A DNA stretch of 15,974 nt. Origin: Gryganskiella cystojenkinii. Lineage: Eukaryota > Mortierellomycota > Mortierellomycetes > Mortierellales > Mortierellaceae. The number at the start of each line of letters is the position of its first letter. Position 1 is the stretch's first letter. Location: the NCBI GenBank assembly GCA_015852425.1, contig JAAAIG010000865.1:1-15974 (forward strand), written 5' to 3'. The position numbers and the translations under genes were made by a program. The notes beneath the pieces were generated by a model. It was given only the letters and a program-made list of their open reading frames with translations. It made no database searches and had not been told where the DNA came from. Positions 10,428 through 15,974 of this stretch are shown here, in pieces.

Positions 10428-10505
10428 CCCCCTTAAATCTTTTTTCTGGTCATCCCCCTTTCTTTATCCGCAACCACTCTCTCCTTTCATTTTCTTTCTC
10501 AGGGG
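10428..10505. promoter_or_regulatory. Three STRE-like words upstream of the small secreted-protein gene
   Basis: CCCCCT occurs at 10428-10433 and 10454-10459, and AGGGG at 10501-10505. CCCCT/AGGGG is the Msn2/Msn4 stress response element of yeast. Three copies within about 80 bp and roughly 140-210 bp upstream of the TATA box are suggestive, but such words are common in CT-rich fungal promoters, and whether they are used in this lineage is unknown. Confidence 0.25.
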
Positions 10506-10640
10506 CATGAATCACTTGCTAGAAGGAGACTGTACTGAAAAGCTGCACCTACAGCATTTCTTACAGAAGGAGGACTCGCCCTGCGTTTTGTTGCATCCTC
10601 TCTTACGGTGAGAAGGAGAACTCTGCGTTTCGTCTCTATG

Positions 10641-10648
10641 TATATAAA
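10641..10648 (+). promoter_or_regulatory. TATA box of the small secreted-protein gene
   Basis: TATATAAA sits 188 nt upstream of the ATG and is followed by a C/T-rich leader. A transcription start about 30 nt downstream would give a roughly 70-nt first exon before the leader intron. Confidence 0.6.
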
Positions 10649-10742
10649 TGCCCATCCCTTCTCCACACCACCTTCCTACTAACTTTTCCTCGCTTTTCCT
10701 CTCACAAACAAAATCCGTTCTAATACCTTCATCAACAACAAG

Positions 10743-10826
10743 GTAACAAACAAACCATAACTCAAACATGGATGGTTCATTAAGCCGGATCTCTCTCCCT
10801 CAACTATGCCTCTTTGACTGTCTTAG
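10743..10826 (+). other. Leader intron of the small secreted-protein gene
   Basis: This 84-nt candidate intron has the donor AG/GTAACA and the acceptor GACTGTCTTAG, ending only 2 nt before the ATG at 10829. It contains all upstream ATGs of the leader (10768, 10772 and 10805). Without splicing, the ATG at 10768 would open a 66-codon frame that runs past the true start and would block translation. Confidence 0.65.
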
Positions 10827-10828
10827 CA

Positions 10829-11311
10829 ATGACACGACAGACTCAGCTCCTCGTCCTGGCACTTTCGGTGTTGCTCTCACTTCAAGTTATGGTCACCTCC
10901 GCCACCATCGCCACAGGCCAGTACCATATCCGGGGGCAGAACAATTACATCGGAAGAGCCCGCCTTGAGGATAGAAGTTTAAACCCTAAAAGCATTGTGA
11001 GTCTCCAAGACCCATCTGCTGGAAAATCCAGTTTTAAGGTTGAGACCACAGGTCCAGGTCGATACAAGATCTCAGTCGAAGGAGGGAGACTCGTTGCGAT
11101 CAATGGCTTAGCGTATGCAGAATTAATTCCCGGAACGCAACCTGATGCAACCTGGCTACTTAAAGCTGTTGCAGGCAAGGATCAATATACAATCACGCTC
11201 TTAGAAAGGAATGTCCTATTGACGGATCCTACGCTAGTTCATGACCAAGTCACTCTCAAGCCTGCTTCTGGTGGCAGCGGACAAACATGGACCTTCGAGA
11301 GGATCAAGTAA
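10829..11311 (+). CDS. Small secreted beta-trefoil protein, MEROPS I66-like (cospin/mycospin) protease inhibitor
   Basis: The protein has 160 residues. Residues 1-25 form a classic signal peptide: a basic start, a leucine/valine-rich core and a TSA cleavage site. The mature part of about 135 residues has no cysteine. It reads as a beta-trefoil, with GQYHIRG at its start, YIGRARLEDRSLNPKSI in the first third and WTFERIK at the end. The pattern G-x-Y-x-I, GR, ED-x-SL-x-PK and a terminal W-x-F matches what I know of I66 serine-protease inhibitors from mushrooms such as cospin. Those typically lack a signal peptide, so secretion would be unusual. The inhibitory loop cannot be assigned from sequence alone. 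The gene stands alone with its own TATA box and leader intron. The frame also runs upstream without a stop to 10814, but the first ATG is 10829. A carbohydrate-binding trefoil is the main alternative. Confidence 0.75.
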   Translation: MTRQTQLLVLALSVLLSLQVMVTSATIATGQYHIRGQNNYIGRARLEDRSLNPKSIVSLQDPSAGKSSFKVETTGPGRYKISVEGGRLVAINGLAYAELIPGTQPDATWLLKAVAGKDQYTITLLERNVLLTDPTLVHDQVTLKPASGGSGQTWTFERIK

Positions 11312-11445
11312 GAGTACAGACCGACCTTGTTTATACGGTGGTGGCAACTTTCAAATTGTCGCACAAACGCACCTGTACATCTCATAGACATATACTTGCA
11401 CGGCATTTCGTAAGCGCTTTCCCAGTTTAGCTTTTTAAGAGTAAT

Positions 11446-11670
11446 TATACTCCACCGAACTTGTCAAGGTTTTCTTGAGCTCCGTAGAGAAGAGTAAGGC
11501 GGATGCCAGAATTATGAAATGAGTCGAGGACCGTTGTGCCACGGCGATCATAGCAAACGAGACCATTGTGGAATGTATAGTCAGCCGGGATCTTACCTGC
11601 GAGGCAGCTTGTATAGATGTCGTTGAGCCTGGTGTTGCCCTTGAACTCGTCTATCGGCGCTGCCTCAAAC
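11446..11670 (-). pseudogene. Minus-strand coding relic, same family as 9369-9929 (copy B)
   Basis: On the minus strand a frame of about 75 codons, from near CSRFEAAPIDEF to a TAA just after DKFGGV, is open. It is preceded in frame by a TGA and has no ATG. The DNA segment 11583-11636 aligns with 9615-9668, roughly three quarters identical by eye, and the proteins share TSCL, G, FH and LV positions. A possible acceptor (AACACAATGCAG) precedes the frame, so it could be a terminal exon. Its upstream part is replaced by the F-box-like fragment at 11735, so a truncated relic is more likely. The family is unknown to me. Confidence 0.45.
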
Positions 11671-11734
11671 CTGCTGCATTGTGTTCCTCAGTTCCCTTGA
11701 AATTTTCCTTGTGCAACCGTGGCTGACCCACCTT

Positions 11735-11788
11735 CAGACACATCCCCTCGATCTACATGAGATTCTCTCAGCAATTGCCAGCAGCCTT
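11735..11788 (+). pseudogene. Duplicated fragment of an F-box gene head
   Basis: These 54 bp match 12003-12056, the coding start of the intact F-box gene, at 48 of 54 positions by hand alignment. They translate to QTHPLDLHEILSAIASSL, against QTHPLDLHEIRSTIADNL in the gene. Homology ends abruptly after this point, no ATG precedes it, and the fragment sits 268 bp upstream in the same orientation. It looks like a leftover from local duplication or recombination within a larger F-box family. Confidence 0.7.
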
Positions 11789-11996
11789 CGCCATGAGGTG
11801 AAAATAGAACCAACAGCCGAGTCACTCCCTCCTTCGCTTTCTTACATCTTTACTGTACATCTGTCTGTCAATTTGCGCAACCTCATCATTTCGTTCTTTC
11901 CTGCTCGCATCTTCCTTTCCTCAATTCTCCTTCACACTGCACTTTCCTCACCATCATTCCTGTCACTCTGTCATTTCATCATCCTTTATACCTTAG
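11789..11996 (+). promoter_or_regulatory. CT-rich promoter/leader of the F-box/LRR gene
   Basis: The segment is strongly C/T-rich and, apart from the gene's own start, contains no ATG from about 11800 on. No TATA box is obvious. The sequence TATACCTTAG directly before the ATG resembles a splice acceptor, with a possible donor GAG/GTGAAA near 11799. A leader intron is possible but weakly supported. Confidence 0.4.
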
Positions 11997-13064
11997 ATGT
12001 TCCAGACACATCCGCTCGATCTACATGAGATTCGCTCAACAATTGCCGACAACCTTGACCTCAAGGACCTTGCGATGTGTGCACTTGTGAGTCAGGATTG
12101 GAATGACTCGTTTACTCCACCACTCTACAACTCTGTCATCTTGTCGGAAAATGGCCCCAGCTTGGAAGCCATAAAGAGAAACAGACTCCTTATTCGACAC
12201 ATGACGATCCAGGACTCTTCCTTTGCAAAACTATCATCGACACCTGTACAAGACAACATAGTTTCTAGTGTCATGGCCAACTCGGCTCTGACTTCTTTGA
12301 ACATGAAGGACAACTCGATTGGAGACAGCGGAGCCCAGGTGCTGTCAGAGCTGCTTAAGGCCTACTCGTTTCTGTCCACCTTGGACTTGCGCAACAACTC
12401 AATTGGAGAAGGTGGAGCTCAAGCATTGTCAGAGGCACTCAAGACCAACTCGGTACTGTCCGACTTGGATATGAGGGGCAACTTGATCGGTGTCAGTGGA
12501 GCTCAAGCACTGTCAGACGCGCTCAAGACCAATTTGACTCTATCCACCTTGGCCCTTTGCGACAACTCGATCGGAGACAGTGGAGCTCAGGCACTATCAG
12601 AGGCACTCAAGACCAACTCGGCTTTGACAAATTTGACCTTGGGGGGGTCCAACTCGATAGGGGACTGCGGAGCTCAGGCGCTGTCGGAGGCACTCAAGAT
12701 CAACTCCACTCTGACTAGACTGAACTTTTGGGGCAACGTAATCGGAGACGATGGCGCCCAGGCGCTGGCCGAGGCACTCAAGACCAACTCTACTTTGATA
12801 GCATTGGACTTGTGGGACAACTCGGTCAGTGACAAAGGAGCTCAGGCCCTGTCTGAAGCACTCAAGACCAACTCGACTATGTTTGTTTTGATCTTGGGGA
12901 AGAACTTCATCGCAGACAATGGAGCTCAGGCGCTGGCTGAGGCACTCAGAACCAGGACTACCCTTATTATATTGGACGTGTGCGACAACATGATCAAAGA
13001 CAATGGAGCTCAGGCGCTATCAAAGGCACTCGAAACCAACCCAATTATGACGATTTACCATTAG
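11997..13064 (+). CDS. F-box protein with nine ribonuclease-inhibitor-type leucine-rich repeats
   Basis: This is a single uninterrupted 355-residue frame. Residues 7-50 form an F-box: leucine-rich LHEIRSTIADNL, then DLKDLAMCALVSQDW and the trailing FTPPLYNSVIL typical of fungal F-box proteins. From residue 96 to 348, nine repeats of 28 residues (one has 29) follow the RI-type pattern L-x-x-L-x-L-x-x-N-x-I-G-x-x-GAQALSEALKTN. F-box proteins dock on Skp1 in SCF ubiquitin ligases, and the LRR arc would bind the target. Both statements are family knowledge; the target here is unknown. The repeats are very alike even at DNA level (GGAGCTCAGGC occurs repeatedly), implying recent amplification or gene conversion. 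AATAAA at 13183-13188 is a plausible 3' end. No frameshift is seen. Confidence 0.9.
   Translation: MFQTHPLDLHEIRSTIADNLDLKDLAMCALVSQDWNDSFTPPLYNSVILSENGPSLEAIKRNRLLIRHMTIQDSSFAKLSSTPVQDNIVSSVMANSALTSLNMKDNSIGDSGAQVLSELLKAYSFLSTLDLRNNSIGEGGAQALSEALKTNSVLSDLDMRGNLIGVSGAQALSDALKTNLTLSTLALCDNSIGDSGAQALSEALKTNSALTNLTLGGSNSIGDCGAQALSEALKINSTLTRLNFWGNVIGDDGAQALAEALKTNSTLIALDLWDNSVSDKGAQALSEALKTNSTMFVLILGKNFIADNGAQALAEALRTRTTLIILDVCDNMIKDNGAQALSKALETNPIMTIYH
12283..13045 (+). repeat. 84-bp tandem repeat encoding the LRR array
   Basis: Nine coding units with an 84-bp period (one of 87 bp) make up the repeat half of the F-box/LRR gene. The block around GGAGCTCAGGC(A/G)CTGTC and the following CACTCAAGACCAACTC is nearly invariant between units, whereas the solvent-facing strand positions vary. 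Confidence 0.85.
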
Positions 13065-13182
13065 ATGTAATGTTAGGGTGTTAACAGGAGGTGGCGTATT
13101 GTTTCCATAACCACAACCCCTTCTTGTCCTCTCCTGGACAGATGGCAAGCGTTGCTTATACCATCAAGGTTCACATCAACGG

Positions 13183-13188
13183 AATAAA
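13183..13188 (+). terminator. Candidate poly(A) signal of the F-box/LRR gene
   Basis: AATAAA occurs about 120 nt downstream of the TAG stop at 13062-13064, in line with the spacing seen at the helicase gene. Confidence 0.5.
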
Positions 13189-13472
13189 AAGGAGGAGAAC
13201 TAGCGTCTTCGGAACGCAGACGTTACAGAAGATTGTACCACAACCACACCTCTAAAGTTTCGAGCTGCCTCACCTACGGTCGTGCAGATCAACTCTGAAA
13301 ATAGCTGGCGATTCGAAGCAAAATAGGGACCACTGAACCCCAGTGAAGATAAATGGTCCTGGAAGAAGACTCCATCAACAGGTGAAAATGAATAGAAGAG
13401 ACGAATAAAGTCTCTGAATTGACGTGAATTCTAGACACGATATTAAATCTGGCTTAGGATAAATGAATTCTG

Positions 13473-13509
13473 CACCCCGACCCGTGAAAATAGTGATTCA
13501 CGGGGGGTG
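13473..13509. repeat. Palindromic repeat (hairpin) sharing 19 bp with 496-514
   Basis: An imperfect hairpin: CACCCC pairs with GGGGTG outside, and CCGTGAA with TTCACGG inside, around the loop AATAGTGA. It is preceded by GAATTCTGCAC, which also occurs at about 14402 in the right copy of the dispersed repeat. There the hairpin core is missing but the flanking GGGGGGTG and GTGAAATT are kept. It fits the end of, or a foldback insertion into, an old transposable element family. Confidence 0.6.
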
Positions 13510-13770
13510 AAATTTTTCGCTGAGCTTATTAGCAAGTCGAAAAGAAAAAGAAATTTTGAGACGTCACATGGGCGTGGCGCAGCGGTCGAGATTAATCAAT
13601 CGCGTTTAATGCCCGGCATCAATCATCTTCCTTTGAAACATCACCCCATACCGGCGCGCCTAATCCTACTCAAAGTTTTCATATCCTTAGTCTACACGCG
13701 AAAACTTCATCTTCACGCAACTCCTTATCCTTCAGGTAATGAAATTATAAATATCCTTTCTTGAGGCACT

Positions 13771-14066
13771 CGTAGTTGAATTTCGGTTCCCTCTGTCGCT
13801 GCCAAAGTTCATCTACTATCTTAGTAGATGTCCACCGCCCTTTTGTTGAGCTTTGCCACATCTGAGGCTGGTCGTGTTGGTTCTGATTTCGGTCATGCCG
13901 CAGAGGTGGCGAGTGTATCTCTTGTTCGTAGTTGAATCTCGGTTCCCACTGTCGCTGCCAAAGTTCATCTGCTATTTAGTAGATGTCCACCGCCCTTTTG
14001 TCGAACTTGTAACAACTGAGGCTGGTCGTGTTGGTTCTGATTTCGGTCATGCCGCAGTGGTGGCGA
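13771..14066 (+). repeat. Tandem duplication, two units of about 140 bp with period 156, each with an internal hairpin
   Basis: Unit 1 (13771-13912) and unit 2 (13927-14066) are about 90% alike by hand alignment. Both begin CGTAGTTGAAT and end in ATGCCGCAG(A/T)GGTGGCGA. Each carries an inverted repeat: CATCTACTA-TCT-TAGTAGATG at 13810-13830, and CATCTGCTA-TT-TAGTAGATG at 13966-13985. In unit 2 the one changed base still allows a G-T pair in RNA. No convincing reading frame spans the units, so a small structured RNA or a simple non-coding duplication are the options. Confidence 0.75.
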
Positions 14067-14292
14067 ACAATTGCTCATGCACTACTAGACAAGATCGATC
14101 GCTGTAGCTGTGACAAGAAGCAGAGGAAGGCGTGATCAGGGGGACTCTATGCCGACAAGGCGTTCATCGCGAAAAATATCGCATTCCATGTAACGGAAGG
14201 GAGAGATAAAAAGAATAAAGATATGACTTTTTTTTTCTTGAAGTTTTACTCTTTTTTTGCCTTCGATTGAGGATCTCAACCTGTGTGTAATG

Positions 14293-14466
14293 TGAAAACA
14301 GTGGCATGATCATGGTCAACTAGCCTCTGAGGAGTTGTCTTGGGAGGAGTTGCAAGCGACATTGCATTTATGAAGGTTTTAAAGTACACAAAAAACAGGC
14401 GGAATTCTGCACGGGGGGTGGTGAAATTACTCTCCATATTTTTTTCACCGGGGGTTGAGTTTACTG
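14293..14466 (+). repeat. Dispersed repeat, right copy (inverted relative to 546-712)
   Basis: This is the second copy of the roughly 170-bp repeat described at 546-712, in opposite orientation. It differs by holding GAATTCTGCACGGGGGGTG in its middle, related to the palindrome region at 13464-13509. About 110 bp past its right edge the Ty3/gypsy relic begins, so insertions of different ages are stacked here. Confidence 0.75.
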
Positions 14467-14577
14467 AAGACCAAAGAGGGTGCGCTCTCGCGCGAGATGT
14501 AAGTGTCGCTGTCAAAAGCGCGTTTGCCCTCTATTGGTCTCGCGCTGATCTAGGACAACGATCTCGGATCTCTTCTT

Positions 14578-14866
14578 GAACTTGAAGTCGAAGTCATAAT
14601 CCTGCAAGAGTTCCACCCCGCGGACTTGTCAGCGGGAAAACTTTAGTTGGGTGGGAAAGTAACGAAGAGTTTCATGATCAGTGTAAACAACAAAGTGAGT
14701 CCGTCCAGATAGTTACACCAGCTTCGAAGAGTGTGGACAACAGGGAGGAGTTCCTGTTTGTGAGTGGGGTAGTTGCGTTCCGTAGGTTGGAGTTTCTGAG
14801 TGGTGAAAGCAACCAAGCCATTCTAGTCTCGATGGAACAGATAACGAATCCAGAGGCATCTGTCTA
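14578..14866 (-). mobile_element. Degenerate Ty3/gypsy LTR-retrotransposon fragment (RNase H domain)
   Basis: On the minus strand three short frames match a Ty3/gypsy RNase H in order: TDASGFVICS (about 14863-14834), then QKLQPTERNYPTHKQELLPV followed by VHTLRSWCNYLDG, then FVVYTDHETLRYF and VELLQDYDFDFK. The acidic positions of TDAS, KQE and YTD are recognisable. Frameshifts separate the pieces, one TGA interrupts the last, and a TAG precedes the first, so it is dead. Homology stops at about 14578, where the expected downstream integrase-side sequence is missing. No LTR, integrase or gag was found in the window. Confidence 0.85.
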
Positions 14867-15505
14867 AAGGCATATCCTCCTTTTTTGTACGTGACTTAGG
14901 GGAGGCAGACGGTGTACGTTGGTTTTCTCATTCGTTTTTTGCTGTCAACAAGACTCGCTTTCTTCTTTGTTAAAAAAAAAATCGCTCACTTTCTCAAGAC
15001 AAAAGATGGGCACCATTCAAAGTCTGTTTGGAGGGGGATAGGAATGGTTCTTCCAACACTTTTCTCTCGGTTTCAAAGACTTTTCCGTGCAGGATCATAA
15101 CCATACAGGAACATACCCTACCTCAGGAACAAAGAAGGAAGAAATTGTCTCAAGCAAATTCGATGCATCCCCCCTTCTTCATTGACCACCGTCAGCAAAT
15201 ATGATCCGTCGTCGGAAAGGTTGGTAGTCTCTTGTTGTCAGAAACAACCACCTCCCTGTGCCGATTGATGTCATCGTAAGCCAAGCATCCTCCCAACTGT
15301 GATAAACACAGAACCCCTTCTTTGAGCGCCTCCACCACCCCCAATTATCCGATCCTCGCGTTTCATGCCCAAAAAAAATCTTTTTTTGGCTCCTGCCGGC
15401 GAGAACATTAACTGTCAAAAAACAGGGTTCGATCTTGGTCCCTGCATGTTTGAACTTCTAGATTGATGTTCTGTTTGTGGTGCTTGTGATCAAAGTTTCT
15501 TCCAA
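14867..15505. other. Non-coding stretch
   Basis: I see no supportable gene. A 79-codon minus-strand frame at 15179-15418 has no recognisable domain and no context. An AT-rich inverted repeat, CCAAAAAAAATC followed by TTTTTTTGG, lies at about 15369-15390. It may simply reflect abutting A and T runs. Confidence 0.45.
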
Positions 15506-15974
15506 TTTTTTTTTTTTTTTTTTTTTTGAAGCAGTTTCTTTTAGATGTTTTGATTTCTTTGTGTGTTTCTTTTTTTGTTTGTTTGTGACCCTGCCCGGCA
15601 ACGCATCCGTTTTATTTTTATCGGTACCTGAGCCATGCATACTTTTTCTCAGATGGACAACACGCATTACACTTTCTCTTCCTCTCCTTTATTTTTTATC
15701 TGTTCTTACTACCCCCTCTTCCGCACCCCCTCACCTCCCTTCCCCTTCTTTCGAAAAGCTCTTCCGTCGAGGAATATACTGGGTATTAGAATGATGGGGC
15801 TAACTTTGCAATTGAATCTGCAAGTGTGACGATTTCGACTGCATGACCGACCCCTTTGTATTTTTGAATAAAGACAATTATGGATTGAGGTCATCGCGGA
15901 CCCCCGCCTGCCTCGGGCCAGATCACACAAAACACTCAGTAACGGGCTTGCCTTTTTTTTTTTTTTTTTTGTTT
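15506..15974. other. T-rich and CT-rich tail with two long poly(T) tracts
   Basis: A 22-T run lies at 15506-15527 and an 18-T run at 15953-15970, with further T/C-rich sequence between. AATAAA occurs at 15867-15872 but no coding frame precedes it. The C/T-rich part around 15660-15770 resembles fungal leader sequence, so a gene may begin beyond the right edge. Reverse-strand poly(A) tails of retrocopies are an alternative reading. Confidence 0.4.

Noticed and set aside
10768..10968. 66-codon frame starting with ATG at the I66-like gene
   Set aside because: It overlaps the secreted protein in another frame and begins inside the proposed leader intron, so it would be removed by splicing.
2102..13064. 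A functional cluster of helicase, secreted trefoil and F-box/LRR genes (defence island)
   Set aside because: The genes have separate promoters and long relic-filled spacers and no shared regulatory word was found. Adjacency alone does not support a system.
546..14466. The whole window as one giant transposon bounded by the inverted repeats
   Set aside because: No transposase, recombinase or target-site duplication is seen, and the repeats do not start or end at clean borders. Kept only as a question in the findings.
15421..15450. GGGTTCGATC resembling a tRNA T-loop
   Set aside because: The flanking bases do not form a T-arm with a 7-nt loop, and no A box or acceptor stem fits at the right distance.

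Overview
The window looks like nuclear DNA of an early-diverging filamentous fungus, most likely Mortierella-like (Mortierellomycotina). This placement is inference. It rests on short GT-AG introns of 80-115 nt with CTAAC-like branch sites, CT-rich leaders, AATAAA-type 3' ends, and the combination of a ZNFX1-type helicase with F-box/ribonuclease-inhibitor-type LRR proteins. No bacterial operon, tRNA, rRNA or CRISPR array is visible.

Layout. Positions 1-1999 are non-coding. They hold one copy of a dispersed inverted repeat (546-712), small hairpins, and the promoter and ATG-free leader of the main gene. Positions 2000-9042 carry one large gene on the + strand: a leader intron plus five coding exons that give a 2183-residue ZNFX1/Hrr1/SAD-3-family SF1 helicase. 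It has an RGG-rich N-terminus, a full helicase core, an NFX1-type zinc-finger array, a RING-like cysteine/histidine region and a C-terminal RZ finger. Positions 9043-10640 are intergenic and include a broken minus-strand coding relic. Positions 10829-11311 encode a small secreted beta-trefoil protein resembling MEROPS I66 (cospin/mycospin) protease inhibitors, with a TATA box and a leader intron. Positions 11446-11670 hold a second minus-strand relic of the same unidentified family as the first. Positions 11735-11788 hold a stray duplicate of an F-box head. Positions 11997-13064 encode an intact F-box protein with nine RI-type leucine-rich repeats. Positions 13065-15974 are a repeat-rich tail: a palindromic repeat, a 156-bp-period tandem duplication, the second copy of the inverted repeat, a Ty3/gypsy RNase H relic, and poly(T) tracts.

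How the genes relate. Nothing suggests co-regulation or one pathway. The helicase probably acts in small-RNA silencing or RNA surveillance, the I66-like protein outside the cell or in the secretory route, and the F-box/LRR protein as a ubiquitin-ligase adaptor. Two unrelated genes share one architectural trait: a leader intron ending just before the start codon that contains every upstream ATG found in the inferred leader. I do not see convincing evidence of a new multi-gene defence system. The best leads are the RGG-ZNFX1 architecture with introns inside its catalytic motifs, the signal-peptide-bearing I66-like protein, and the unidentified relic family flanking it.
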